64,000 nt of DNA from NCBI GenBank assembly GCA_038147195.1, contig JAYQTB010000004.1, positions 558,001 through 622,000 of the forward strand, given 5' to 3'. This stretch comes from Eutrophocola salsuginis (lineage in GTDB: Bacteria; Pseudomonadota; Gammaproteobacteria; Pseudomonadales; Pseudohongiellaceae). This document shows, piece after piece, positions 16,452 through 24,145 of the stretch. The notes beneath the pieces were generated by a model. It was given only the letters and a program-made list of their open reading frames with translations, searched no databases and had not been told where the DNA came from. The position numbers and the translations under genes are program-made. Every line of letters begins with the position of its first letter. Position 1 is the stretch's first letter.

Positions 16452-16925
16452 CTAATAGGCAACAGCTTGACCGTTTACCCCAAGAGATGTATGCATATTT
16501 CGCAGCTTCCACGAATCATTTTCATATGTGAATACTCCGGTCATCCGAACACCAGAAAGAGCAATATTTTCTTGTCCTATTGAGATAGTCCAGTCAGCAA
16601 TATCAGTAAACCAAGCGGCATCACCAGAAGGAGAATACTGGAGTTTTCTATCAATGTTTCTTATATCAATTGAATCAAATGAACCAAATTGCTCCACAAC
16701 TGCCCTCATAAACTCGGTATTACCTATCCAAATTTCATTTGAGTCGGTACCAAGGAAATAATCTTCTTCAGAGTCTATTAGGACAGACAATAAACCGTCT
16801 TCGTCAAGACTTGCCCAAGCCTGCATCATAGATTCTAAGGTTTCGTCAGCATTTTGGGGCGGAAATGCAATTTTTGAACAACTTATTAATAATCCAATGA
16901 AAATAATTATTAAAAATCTTCTCAT
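16452..16925 (-). CDS. Lipoprotein with NTF2-like domain
   Basis: A 157-residue protein with a lipoprotein signal (MRRFLIIIFIGLLISC, lipobox LISC) and a mature domain resembling the SnoaL/DUF4440-type NTF2-like fold: an initial helix (ADETLESMMQAWASLDEDGLLSVL), a WIGNTEFMRAVVEQF stretch, and strands ending GVFTYENDSWKLRNMHTSLG. This fold is found in small enzymes and ligand-binding proteins. Family assignment is by pattern only. It stands alone on the minus strand, convergent with the polymerase-like gene, followed upstream by repeat copy C. Confidence 0.65.
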   Translation of the reverse strand: MRRFLIIIFIGLLISCSKIAFPPQNADETLESMMQAWASLDEDGLLSVLIDSEEDYFLGTDSNEIWIGNTEFMRAVVEQFGSFDSIDIRNIDRKLQYSPSGDAAWFTDIADWTISIGQENIALSGVRMTGVFTYENDSWKLRNMHTSLGVNGQAVAY

Positions 16926-17563
16926 AGTAAATACCTTCAGGTTTTATTCGTAACTAAAAGTAATCTAAGCGCCCATACTACTTGAAGTAACAGCTTACAT
17001 TCTACTCTCCTATCTACGGAGGTCCATGGGTGTTGCTAGTGGAGTTAAGGAACAGGTACAAGAACACCGCCCCAAACTAGTTAACAGTGCCTAGCCTTCA
17101 AAACACCAGCCTCCAACTATATACCTATACCCTGCCCCCATGGTCTCCTGCCCCGGGGTAGACCCGCCCGAAATAAGACTCCAGAATACCCCTGAGAGGC
17201 TCTGTATAGCCCTGTGGGAGCGACTACAGCCTAAGAGGCAATAACATACCCCCTAAAAAGAGCATTCTAGTTTTTGCGGGGGCTTTTGGCGGGAAGTAGA
17301 CGTTATAGTAGACGTTTTAAGTCCCTTGACAGTGAACTAACAGGCTGGAAAGCTAGTAAATAGGCGGGATAACAGAGCCAATGGTTCCTTTGGAGGGTAT
17401 CAAGTGATCTCCTGGGCACCAAGATGCTTTTAAACCGATAATTTACGGCATTAGAATCAGCTGTTTACAGTCTTGATTCATCTTATTCCTGTCACTTTTG
17501 AGGGGTTTTTTACGAAATTTGTAGAAGCAGGATTTGATCTGGCTATCTGCATTTCTACAAATT
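16926..17563. other. Gene-free island stretch containing repeat copy C
   Basis: About 640 bases with no credible coding frame. Inverted repeat copy C covers about 17,025-17,294. The remaining part (17,295-17,510) shows no recognised feature, and an inverted repeat sits at 17,515-17,564. Confidence 0.4.
17025..17294 (-). repeat. Island repeat, copy C (inverted)
   Basis: Third copy, in opposite orientation to A and B. On the minus strand it reads CCCGCC..., CTAGAATGC, GCTGTAGTCGCTCCCACAG, GGGTATTCTGGAG, GGTATATAGTTGGAGGC and CACTGTTAACTAG, then continues with the tail shared with copy B. Closest to copy A over the core. Confidence 0.75.
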
Positions 17564-17564
17564 T
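17515..17564. repeat. Inverted repeat at the end of the coupled membrane-protein genes
   Basis: AAATTTGTAGAA (17515-17526) and its exact complement (17553-17564) with an additional GCAG/CTGC pairing inside. It touches the stop codon of the minus-strand gene. No U-run follows on that strand, so it may be an mRNA-end stabilising hairpin or a different signal. Confidence 0.5.
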
Positions 17565-18055
17565 TATATTCCTGCTTGAACAAGTTCTGCTTCCCAGAAT
17601 TGCTTTATTTCTTCTGGTGCTGTCATCAAATAATTTTTAAATGATTGGGCATGTATAGGTAAAAAATTAAGAACCTGTATTTTAGCTTTTATATTAAATT
17701 GTTCTAAAGAAATTCTATTTGCCTTCAATTCATAATATTCGTATTCCCACATTTCCCAAAAAGAGGTTATTTGGGTATTTAATGATATTGTTTCTGCTAA
17801 CGTCATTTCCTGACCACTTATAATTTTTGCGTAAAAACTATTAATAGGCTCAGTAAGATTAGATCGTCTTATTGCTGATCTTTGCGAATAATAGTTGTAT
17901 AGGGATTGTGACTTCATATATTCAGCATTTTGCTGCATTAGATCATTATTTTGTTTCAGTTCGATGACCAAAAAAACAAGGCCAAGGACTACTGATATAT
18001 TGCTGACAACAGAGAATGTTTTTGTAAAAGAAACGCGTGTAGCGAAGTTGGTCAT
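17564..18055 (-). CDS. Membrane-anchored protein of unknown function, paralogue 2
   Basis: A 163-residue protein from ATG 18055, chosen because TTAGGGGAAAAACTT gives a Shine-Dalgarno sequence and the resulting N-terminus (MTNFATRVSFTKTFSVVSN) matches its neighbour. One N-terminal membrane segment (ISVVLGLVFLVIELKQNND) is followed by a helical cytoplasmic or periplasmic domain (YNYYSQRSAIRRSN, FWEMWEYEYYELKANRIS). Proteins with a similar TM-ELRQNND start are common in marine proteobacteria and uncharacterised. It is a tandem duplicate of the next gene, with 46 bases between them, and the last gene of the integrase transcript. Confidence 0.65.
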   Translation of the reverse strand: MTNFATRVSFTKTFSVVSNISVVLGLVFLVIELKQNNDLMQQNAEYMKSQSLYNYYSQRSAIRRSNLTEPINSFYAKIISGQEMTLAETISLNTQITSFWEMWEYEYYELKANRISLEQFNIKAKIQVLNFLPIHAQSFKNYLMTAPEEIKQFWEAELVQAGI

Positions 18056-18101
18056 AAGTTTTTCCCCTAACGCTTTGTTATGATTAACATCTTCCATCTA
18101 A

Positions 18102-18587
18102 TTACCGCAGGTCAATACCTGCCTTATTATAGGTAGCATAGAAGTAATCTTGCATAGCTTTAGGTGCAGTTCTCAAGTAGTTTCTGAGACCTTCCCGCAT
18201 CAAATCGTTGTAGACATTTTTGTAGTGGATAACTTTTAGCTGTGGATTTAATTGCTCTTCGGTGATACGTCCTTCAAGCATTTCAAAGAATTCATATTCA
18301 AATAATGTAAACATTGAACTTATCCTATTACCAATAACAAGTTTTTCAACTCCATCAAATTCTTCGCCACTCATCATTTTCGCATATAAGACCCTGTTAC
18401 TTTCTTCCCCCCAGTTCCACATCATGTGGGCGCGTTCAGAATAATAGTTATAAGCTGATTGCGCCTTCATAAAGTCATTGTTTTGACGCAGTTCAATAAC
18501 CAGAAATATCAGACCCAATATGACTGATATGTTGCTTACTATTGAGAAGGTTTTGGTAAATGAAATCTGTGTTGCAAAATTAGCCAT
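18102..18587 (-). CDS. Membrane-anchored protein of unknown function, paralogue 1
   Basis: A 161-residue protein paralogous to the downstream gene over its full length: MANFATQISFTKTFSIVSN, TM segment ISVILGLIFLVIELRQNND, then AYNYYSERAHMMWNW and a helical domain (FTLFEYEFFEMLEGRITEEQL). Its ATG lies inside the last codons of the integrase (8-base overlap), so translation is coupled to int. That arrangement suggests an expression link with integration or excision, or simple compaction. Function unknown; no toxin or phage-exclusion family was recognised. Confidence 0.65.
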   Translation of the reverse strand: MANFATQISFTKTFSIVSNISVILGLIFLVIELRQNNDFMKAQSAYNYYSERAHMMWNWGEESNRVLYAKMMSGEEFDGVEKLVIGNRISSMFTLFEYEFFEMLEGRITEEQLNPQLKVIHYKNVYNDLMREGLRNYLRTAPKAMQDYFYATYNKAGIDLR

Positions 18588-19524
18588 GTGTCATCTCCTG
18601 TCCTAAAAAATACCGCTGCTTTTCAAATAGTGCAGCGGAGCCGTAGCGACTACTGATTGATTTTGTCCAACCACCCAATTGTTCCATGATTTCTTTAGGG
18701 CAGCCATTGTTTCTAAGACGGGTCGTAATGGCATGCCTAAAGCCGTAACTGGTAGGTGCAGCTGGTCCAAGAATATCGCGCAACAGCTGATTTACAGCCC
18801 GTGATGCGGCATCATTTCGTGTTGTTTGGTTATCCTGATCAATATATTCCGTAAATACCCATTCAGAACCGCCAGATTGCGATTTCAGCAACTTCATCGC
18901 GTCAAGCGCGGCACCAACTAATGGAATGTGACGTCTGCTGTGCTTTGTTTTTAGCCGCCTAAAAGGATGCTTATGAATACTGGCATATGGGTATTGGCCA
19001 TCCAAACCGATATCCTCCCAGCGCAGTCCGCAGGCTTCATTCATGCGCAGACCCGTATCTAACAGCACTCCCAGCATCAACATGGCTGATGATTTTTGTC
19101 GGGCTTTTAAGAATGCTTTGCGCAATATGTTCTGCTGCTGTTGTGTAAACTCTTTGCGATCCGTCTCATCCTGAGTTTCCAGCTGCGGGAATTTAAGATT
19201 AATAAAGACATGATCCCTATCATGGATGAGGTCATGTTCCAGACTGACGGCATTGAACATGGCACGAAGTGTTCTTAAGTGCCTATCAATACTAGTTGGA
19301 CTAAGTTGTTGCTGGTTAAGGTGGTGGGTCACCAGCGCGTTAACCTCAGCACGCGAATAGTTAGCAGGGGGCTTGTCAGGTAACACCTTCAATAGAAACG
19401 CCAGCGCTGCATTGGATTTGCTGATAAATTTCCGATCTGTGGTTTTGTGGCGCACGCTAGCATACAGCGCCGGATAGTCACTGGCCGGGGGACGAAAGTG
19501 TTGCTGCAGAGTTTTTAACGCCAA
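18580..19524 (-). CDS. Tyrosine recombinase, catalytic part (after in-frame amber)
   Basis: This 314-residue segment has a core-binding SAM-like domain (about residues 30-110) and the tyrosine recombinase catalytic domain: R160 (DTGLRMNEACGL), a Lys in the beta-hairpin (LKTKHSRRHIPL), Y260-x2-R263-H264 (YGFRHAITTRL), W286 (LGGW) in place of the second His, and nucleophile Y294 (SSRYG). It is in the same frame as the upstream 99-residue segment, separated by TAG-GAG, and would begin at a TTG with no usable ribosome-site spacing. It is therefore the C-terminal part of one ~414-residue integrase, either broken or expressed by amber readthrough. Confidence 0.85.
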   Translation of the reverse strand: MALKTLQQHFRPPASDYPALYASVRHKTTDRKFISKSNAALAFLLKVLPDKPPANYSRAEVNALVTHHLNQQQLSPTSIDRHLRTLRAMFNAVSLEHDLIHDRDHVFINLKFPQLETQDETDRKEFTQQQQNILRKAFLKARQKSSAMLMLGVLLDTGLRMNEACGLRWEDIGLDGQYPYASIHKHPFRRLKTKHSRRHIPLVGAALDAMKLLKSQSGGSEWVFTEYIDQDNQTTRNDAASRAVNQLLRDILGPAAPTSYGFRHAITTRLRNNGCPKEIMEQLGGWTKSISSRYGSAALFEKQRYFLGQEMTHG

Positions 19525-19527
19525 CTC

Positions 19528-19827
19528 CTATTCGGCGCTGCGGTAATTGTCCTGAGTAGCTGCCTGAAAACTGGCCATAGAACTTATCTTATCCAAACCG
19601 GCCCTGAGGCGTGCAAATTCCTCCTCCAGCTGGGTATTGAGTGATAGGCAGGCTAGAGCAGCGCGAGCCTTATTCGCCGTCGCTAAGGATTTCAGCAACA
19701 CCTTTTGCGGGTAATGGGCTTGCAAGTCTTTTGGTACCGTACGCCGGTAGTGATAACAGTGACGGTTATGGGGCTTGTACAGGTAGGGTACGGTCAGTTT
19801 CAGGCCGTCGATGTGCAGGTTTTGCAT
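19528..19827 (-). CDS. Tyrosine recombinase, N-terminal part (ends at in-frame amber)
   Basis: 99 residues starting MQNLHIDGLKLTVPYLYKP, with the DUF6538-like N-terminal arm domain found in phage/ICE integrases (YLYKPHNRHCYHYRRTVPKDLQAHYPQKVLLKSL), which binds arm-type DNA sites. It stops at TAG (19528-19530) one codon before the in-frame catalytic segment resumes. ATG 19827 has GAGGT eight bases upstream. The gene points away from the adjacent tRNA-Arg; the GTATAC palindrome at 19857 sits ~30 bases upstream, where it could be an operator or an arm site. Confidence 0.8.
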   Translation of the reverse strand: MQNLHIDGLKLTVPYLYKPHNRHCYHYRRTVPKDLQAHYPQKVLLKSLATANKARAALACLSLNTQLEEEFARLRAGLDKISSMASFQAATQDNYRSAE

Positions 19828-19856
19828 GGTGCGTTACCTCAGTGGTGGCCCAAGCT

Positions 19857-19874
19857 GTATACACATTTGTATAC
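19857..19874. promoter_or_regulatory. GTATAC palindrome upstream of the integrase
   Basis: GTATAC, 6-base spacer ACATTT, GTATAC, followed by GC. Same half-site and spacer length as the site at 10116-10137, near the opposite island end. Candidate arm-type site or integrase operator. Confidence 0.55.
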
Positions 19875-19955
19875 GCTAGAGCGGGGTTACTGAGGAGAAA
19901 CGCCGAACTTATTCAGACTTAATTTATCGCTGAACCAAGGCTGGGCGGGGGTTTC

Positions 19956-19974
19956 AACGCTGCAAAGCAGCGTT
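19956..19974. terminator. Hairpin between the tRNA-Arg and the integrase
   Basis: AACGCTGC-AAA-GCAGCGTT followed on the plus strand by TAAAAA; a perfect 8-bp stem. It lies just inside the island next to attR and may terminate the tRNA transcript, although the U-run precedes the stem on that strand. Confidence 0.4.
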
Positions 19975-19975
19975 T

Positions 19976-20038
19976 AAAAATGGCGCTCCGGGCAGGATTC
20001 GAACCTGCGACCTGCCCCTTAGGAGGGGGCTGCGCTAT
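19976..20038. repeat. Right attachment site (attR) within tRNA-Arg
   Basis: Direct repeat of 9845-9907 (62 of 63 bases). Covers the 3' part of the intact tRNA-Arg gene plus five A residues downstream of CCA. Confidence 0.93.
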
Positions 20039-20057
20039 CCAGCTGTGCCACCGGAGC
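19981..20057 (-). tRNA. tRNA-Arg (anticodon CCT)
   Basis: A complete 77-nt cloverleaf on the minus strand: acceptor GCTCCGG/CCGGAGC with G discriminator and encoded CCA, anticodon stem GCCCC/GGGGC with loop CTCCTAA (anticodon CCT), and TψC arm GCAGG-TTCGAAT-CCTGC. The D stem has one A-C mismatch. It is the integration target of the adjacent island and remains intact because the att core restores its 3' end. Confidence 0.95.
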
Positions 20058-20134
20058 GTTATGAAAGGCACTGGACAACAAAGCTCGGCATGATACCACA
20101 TGAATCTGCGCGTAGAGCACCGTAAGCAGAATAG

Positions 20135-21730
20135 TTACGAACTGCACGACAGCATCGAACATCCCGGACGGGACTTCGCCCAGTCTGGTCTTTTTTCTGC
20201 AAGGTGTGCCTTCCCATCCTGTTCAGTGTAGGGATGCTTAAGCACCGCCAAAAGTTCAAGCACACCGCTATGGTCGCCTTGTTCGGACTTGTCGATAGCG
20301 AGTTGTGCCAGGTAGTTGCGAAGAACGTACAAAGGGTTAACGCAGTTCATGGCATGCCTGCGTTCATCGTCCCGGCTGTTTTCCAACTGCATCCTGGCCT
20401 GGTAGCGTGACAGCCACTGCTGAAATTCGGCATGTGCCTCACTGCCAGGGCCATCACCGTAATAGGCTGGTGAAAGTTTTTCCAGGGCATGCAAGGGAGA
20501 ATCCATTGTGTCAACATTCGCCAAGTAGCGGAAAAACAGTGTCATGTCCGTTTCTACCTGCCGGAATAGAGCAATCAGGTCCAGCGCGAGTGCTTCATCG
20601 CCGGCATTTACTGTGGCAAGGCCCAGCTTGCCACGCATCATGGCGAGCCACTGTTTTTCATAGTAATTCTTGTACTCTTCCAGGATGACCTCGAGAGGTT
20701 CAGTTTCCCTGATGAGTGGAAAGATGGCATTGGCTAACTGCACCAGGTTCCAGAGGGCGATCATAGGCTGGTTACCGAAACGGTAACGCCGCCCTTCAAA
20801 ATCCGTAGTGTTCGGCGTCCAGTCCGGGTCATAACTCTCGAGCCAGCCGTAGGGACCGTAGTCGATCGTTAGTCCGGTGATGGACATGTTATCAGTGTTC
20901 ATAACGCCGTGGACGAAACCGACCCGCATCCACTGAACGATCAAGTCGGCGGTGCGCAGGCAGACCTCACGAAACCAGACCAGGTAGGTTTCCTTGCCAG
21001 GTTTGCCGAGATGGGGAAAATCCCGGGCGATGGTGAAGTCTGCCAGTATCTTCAGAATGTCGTGCTCCTGGCGGGCGGCAAAAATCTCGAAGCTGCCGAA
21101 ACGCACGAATGAGGGTGCGACCCGGCATACTACGGCACCCGGCTCACGCTTCGGGTGGCCGTCATAAAACATGTCACGGACTACGAATTCCCCGGTTCCG
21201 ATGAGGCTGAGTGCTCGGGTTGTTGGTATACCCAGGTGATGCATTGCTTCGCTGCACAGGAATTCGCGGATGGATGAGCGCAGCACGGCGAGACCGTCTG
21301 CCGACCGGGAATAGGGGGTTGGCCCGGCACCTTTCAGTTGTAGCACCCAGTGCTGGCTGTCGTTACCTATGACTTCGCCGAGATTGATGGCACGACCGTC
21401 ACCGAGTTGCCCGGCCCAATGCCCGAACTGGTGACCACCATAGCAACAGGCATGAGGTTGCATGGCTGCAAGAAGTTTTGAGCCACTAAACACCTGTGTG
21501 AACAATTCGGTGCCGCACTCGGCCGGGTCAAGGCCAAGATTGGCGACCATATCTTCCGACCAGGCGATTAGATGTGCCTTCGGGAAGGCGAGCGGATCGA
21601 CAAAGGAATAGCAGGCGGCCGGGACCTGACGCGTGTAATTGATCTTAACCGGATCGCCGGGCAAACGATTGACGAAATCCGAACCGATGGCCAAGGCATC
21701 AAGTTTTTTCAGGTAGAGAGAGTTGTTCAT
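20135..21730 (-). CDS. selO: Protein adenylyltransferase SelO (YdiU)
   Basis: A 531-residue pseudokinase-fold enzyme that transfers AMP from ATP to Ser, Thr or Tyr of target proteins; in E. coli it is linked to redox and oxidative stress. Visible motifs include CCYGGHQFGHWAGQLGDGRA, the ATP-binding LQLKGAGPTPYSRSADG, the catalytic/metal-binding region HGVMNTDNMSITGLTIDYGP and the C-terminal SCSS. The Cys there corresponds to the selenocysteine of animal SELENOO. Length is slightly above the E. coli protein (~478). A single-gene unit divergent from arsS. Confidence 0.95.
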   Translation of the reverse strand: MNNSLYLKKLDALAIGSDFVNRLPGDPVKINYTRQVPAACYSFVDPLAFPKAHLIAWSEDMVANLGLDPAECGTELFTQVFSGSKLLAAMQPHACCYGGHQFGHWAGQLGDGRAINLGEVIGNDSQHWVLQLKGAGPTPYSRSADGLAVLRSSIREFLCSEAMHHLGIPTTRALSLIGTGEFVVRDMFYDGHPKREPGAVVCRVAPSFVRFGSFEIFAARQEHDILKILADFTIARDFPHLGKPGKETYLVWFREVCLRTADLIVQWMRVGFVHGVMNTDNMSITGLTIDYGPYGWLESYDPDWTPNTTDFEGRRYRFGNQPMIALWNLVQLANAIFPLIRETEPLEVILEEYKNYYEKQWLAMMRGKLGLATVNAGDEALALDLIALFRQVETDMTLFFRYLANVDTMDSPLHALEKLSPAYYGDGPGSEAHAEFQQWLSRYQARMQLENSRDDERRHAMNCVNPLYVLRNYLAQLAIDKSEQGDHSGVLELLAVLKHPYTEQDGKAHLAEKRPDWAKSRPGCSMLSCSS

Positions 21731-21852
21731 GGTGCAATTCTAGCTTGCCCGGGGTGTTGGTTGAACTGTTGCTCAGGCCTTACAATAACTCCCAAAAGCT
21801 TTCCAGGCCCACAAGGGTCTTCACCAGGACTGATTGAGTCACCAGGAACACC

Positions 21853-22815
21853 ATGCTGGATACCAGGCCACTGCTGCTCGACACGGACTTTCCCCCGCTG
21901 ACCCGATCCGCGCTGGATACACTCCAGGTCAACCTTGGCTACCTCTGCAACCTCAGTTGCACCCATTGCCATGTCAATGCGGGCCCTAAACGTCGCGAGA
22001 TGATGGACAGTGAAGTGGCTGATCTCGTCCTAGAATTCATTCGTCGAAAGAATATCTGCATCCTCGACCTGACTGGTGGTGCACCGGAAATGAATCCCCA
22101 TTTCCGTTACCTGGTGACCGAGGCCCGTGCCATGGGTGTCGAGGTGATAGACCGCTGTAATCTGATGATCCTACTGGAACCTGGTTATGAAGACCTAGCA
22201 TCTTTCCTGGCGGAGCAGGGTATAACAATCACGGCGTCATTGCCGTGTTACCTTGAGGAAAATGTGGAAAAACAGCGGGGCAAGGGCATTTATGAAGGTA
22301 GCATCCAAGCTTTGAAGAAACTCAATGCCCTGGGTTACGGGTACTGCGGCGAGTTGCAGCTGAATCTGGTTTACAACCCTGTCGATCTCAACCTGCCACC
22401 GGCCCAGGCAGCACTTGAAGCTGATTACAAGCGCATACTTGCCGATAAATTTGGCATTGTATTTAACCGACTATACACGATCACTAATATGCCCATCAGT
22501 CGTTTTGGCGGCATGTTACTGGCGAAAGGGCTCTACAACAAGTACATGGATATCCTAAAGGACAATTATTCGGAGGCGAACCTGGCTACCGTGATGTGCC
22601 GGACGCTGATCAGTGTCGACTACCGGGGTTATGTCTATGATTGTGATTTCAATCAGATGCTGAAATTGCCAATGATTGCCACCAGCAAGCCGAAACCCCA
22701 CCTCAAAGACCTGCTCGAGGCATCGCTGGAAGACAAGGCCATTGCGATTGGCGAGCACTGCTATGGATGCGCGGCTGGGCAGGGTAGCAGTTGTGGTGGA
22801 GCACTGAGCGACTAA
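21853..22815 (+). CDS. arsS: Arsenosugar biosynthesis radical SAM protein ArsS
   Basis: A 320-residue radical SAM protein with the 4Fe-4S motif C32-x3-C36-x2-C39 (GYLCNLSCTHCHVN), a LDLTGGAPEMN SAM-binding segment, and the C-terminal cysteine-rich tail HCYGCAAGQGSSCGGAL of the ArsS/DUF3641 family. In known systems ArsS acts after ArsM to add a 5'-deoxyadenosyl group to methylated arsenic, the first committed step to arsenosugars. It is followed by two glycosyltransferase genes of the same pathway. No arsM is visible in the window. AGGA precedes the ATG. Confidence 0.92.
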   Translation: MLDTRPLLLDTDFPPLTRSALDTLQVNLGYLCNLSCTHCHVNAGPKRREMMDSEVADLVLEFIRRKNICILDLTGGAPEMNPHFRYLVTEARAMGVEVIDRCNLMILLEPGYEDLASFLAEQGITITASLPCYLEENVEKQRGKGIYEGSIQALKKLNALGYGYCGELQLNLVYNPVDLNLPPAQAALEADYKRILADKFGIVFNRLYTITNMPISRFGGMLLAKGLYNKYMDILKDNYSEANLATVMCRTLISVDYRGYVYDCDFNQMLKLPMIATSKPKPHLKDLLEASLEDKAIAIGEHCYGCAAGQGSSCGGALSD

Positions 22816-22836
22816 CTAGGAGTCCGGTGTACACCC

Positions 22837-23529
22837 ATGCTCGGTGAGTACATTTCCATCGTCATCCCTGTTCTCAACGACCTTTCTGCCCTGAAATCCC
22901 TGTTGCCCGACCTGCAATCTCTGCGTCGTGATGGCAACGAAATACTGCTCGTCGATGGCGGCAGTACAGACGGCAGTATTTCATATGCGCGGGCTTTCGT
23001 TGACCGGGTACTGATAACCGGGGCAGGGCGCGGCCGCCAGATGAATCACGGCGCGGCCAACGCGCATCATGACATAGTGCTTTTCCTGCATGCGGACAGC
23101 ATATTTCCGCAGGATGGCATTGCGGCGATACGGCAGGGGCTGCAAAACACAGGGCGCCTCTGGGGTCGCTTCGATGTGCAACTGGATGCGCCGGGCATTG
23201 CCTATTCTACTATCGCAGGCTTGATGAACCTGCGTAGTCGGCTAACAGGTGTTGTTACCGGCGACCAGGGTATTTTCGTCCGCAAGCGGTTTTTCCTAGA
23301 CTCTGACGGATACCCTCCTATTCCTATCATGGAAGATATCGCGCTTAGCAAAACCTTGCGGCGGCATTCATGGCCTGTTTGCCTCGACACCCGGCTTGTT
23401 ACTTCCGCCCGGCGCTGGCAGGAACAGGGTATCGCCAGGACTGTTCTACTCATGTGGTGGCTGCGCTTGGCCTATTTCTTTGGCGCTGACCCCGAAAAGC
23501 TGGCCAGGATCTATTACGACGATGTCTGA
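22837..23529 (+). CDS. Arsenosugar-cluster glycosyltransferase, family 2 type (TIGR04283-like)
   Basis: A 230-residue GT-A fold glycosyltransferase: ISIVIPVLND at the N-terminus, LLVDGGSTDGS nucleotide-sugar motif, GRGRQMNHGA and the metal-binding LFLHADSIFP. The AGRGRQMNxGA and D-x-G-I-FVRK patterns are those of the TIGR04283 family that travels with arsS. It lies 21 bases after arsS and overlaps the next gene by eight bases, so the three are co-transcribed. The exact sugar transferred is unknown. Confidence 0.88.
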   Translation: MLGEYISIVIPVLNDLSALKSLLPDLQSLRRDGNEILLVDGGSTDGSISYARAFVDRVLITGAGRGRQMNHGAANAHHDIVLFLHADSIFPQDGIAAIRQGLQNTGRLWGRFDVQLDAPGIAYSTIAGLMNLRSRLTGVVTGDQGIFVRKRFFLDSDGYPPIPIMEDIALSKTLRRHSWPVCLDTRLVTSARRWQEQGIARTVLLMWWLRLAYFFGADPEKLARIYYDDV

Positions 23530-24145
23530 ATTACGTTGCCTGCAATTATTCGTGCGGGAACCGGTTACAGGAAAAGTCAAAACTCGTCTTGAAGATCGGC
23601 TCGGTGTTGAGCATACGCTGGCACTGTATCGGGCCATGCTAGGGCGCCAGATTTCACTGGCCAATCAGTGCGCAGGTGTCATACGTCAGCTCTGGGTGGC
23701 GGGTGATATTTTCCATGCTGATTTCGCGAATTTTGCCGGTGACCGTTTCATGCAACCACCCGGTGATATTGGTGAGCGCATGTCTAGAGCCCTGCGTTCG
23801 GCACTGGATGATCATGACATGGTCATACTGATTGGCTGTGACTGTCCGGCCTTGGACGTGTCCTACATTCAGCAGGCTTTTGCAATATTGGCGTCCGGCA
23901 ATGACGCAGTTCTTGGGCCGGCAACCGATGGCGGTTATGTGTTGATCGGCTTGCGTCGGTGGGAGCCCGTGTTATTCAGGAATATCGACTGGGGCAAGTC
24001 AGAAGTGCTGGCACAAACGCGCACACGCCTGGCGGATACCGGTTATCGCTGGTCCGAACTTGACACACTGGATGATATCGATGGACCTGACGACCTCGAC
24101 AGGTTGGCCGTTCTGGTGGAGCGCGAATATGGGCTGCTAGTCTAA
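23522..24145 (+). CDS. Arsenosugar-cluster nucleotidyl/glycosyltransferase (TIGR04282-like)
   Basis: A 207-residue protein from ATG 23522 (MSELRCLQLFVREPVTGKVKTRL), the start that restores the family's N-terminus. It belongs to the DUF2064/CofC-like TIGR04282 group: FVREP-x-GKVKTRL, the DCPALDVSYI motif and LGPATDGGYVLIGLRR. The gene overlaps its predecessor by eight bases and the convergent DUF3108 gene by nine bases at its end. A role in building the sugar part of arsenosugars is inferred from co-occurrence with arsS. Confidence 0.88.
   Translation: MSELRCLQLFVREPVTGKVKTRLEDRLGVEHTLALYRAMLGRQISLANQCAGVIRQLWVAGDIFHADFANFAGDRFMQPPGDIGERMSRALRSALDDHDMVILIGCDCPALDVSYIQQAFAILASGNDAVLGPATDGGYVLIGLRRWEPVLFRNIDWGKSEVLAQTRTRLADTGYRWSELDTLDDIDGPDDLDRLAVLVEREYGLLV

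Larger units (their letters stand above)
9845..20038. mobile_element. Genomic island integrated in tRNA-Arg
   Basis: About 10.1 kb between direct repeats of the tRNA-Arg 3' end, with a tyrosine recombinase adjacent to the intact tRNA, the standard layout of a site-specific integrative element. The interior is AT-richer than both flanks, has almost no genes of recognised function, and contains three copies of a dispersed repeat. No conjugation, capsid or packaging gene is seen, so it is a non-conjugative island, a satellite-like element or a decayed one. The integrase carries an in-frame amber codon, so present mobility is doubtful. Confidence 0.9.

Noticed and set aside
12231..17294. Integron attC sites
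   Set aside because: The repeats end in GTTAACTAG, which does not fit the GTTRRRY core; no paired R/L boxes in folded form and no IntI-type integrase were seen.
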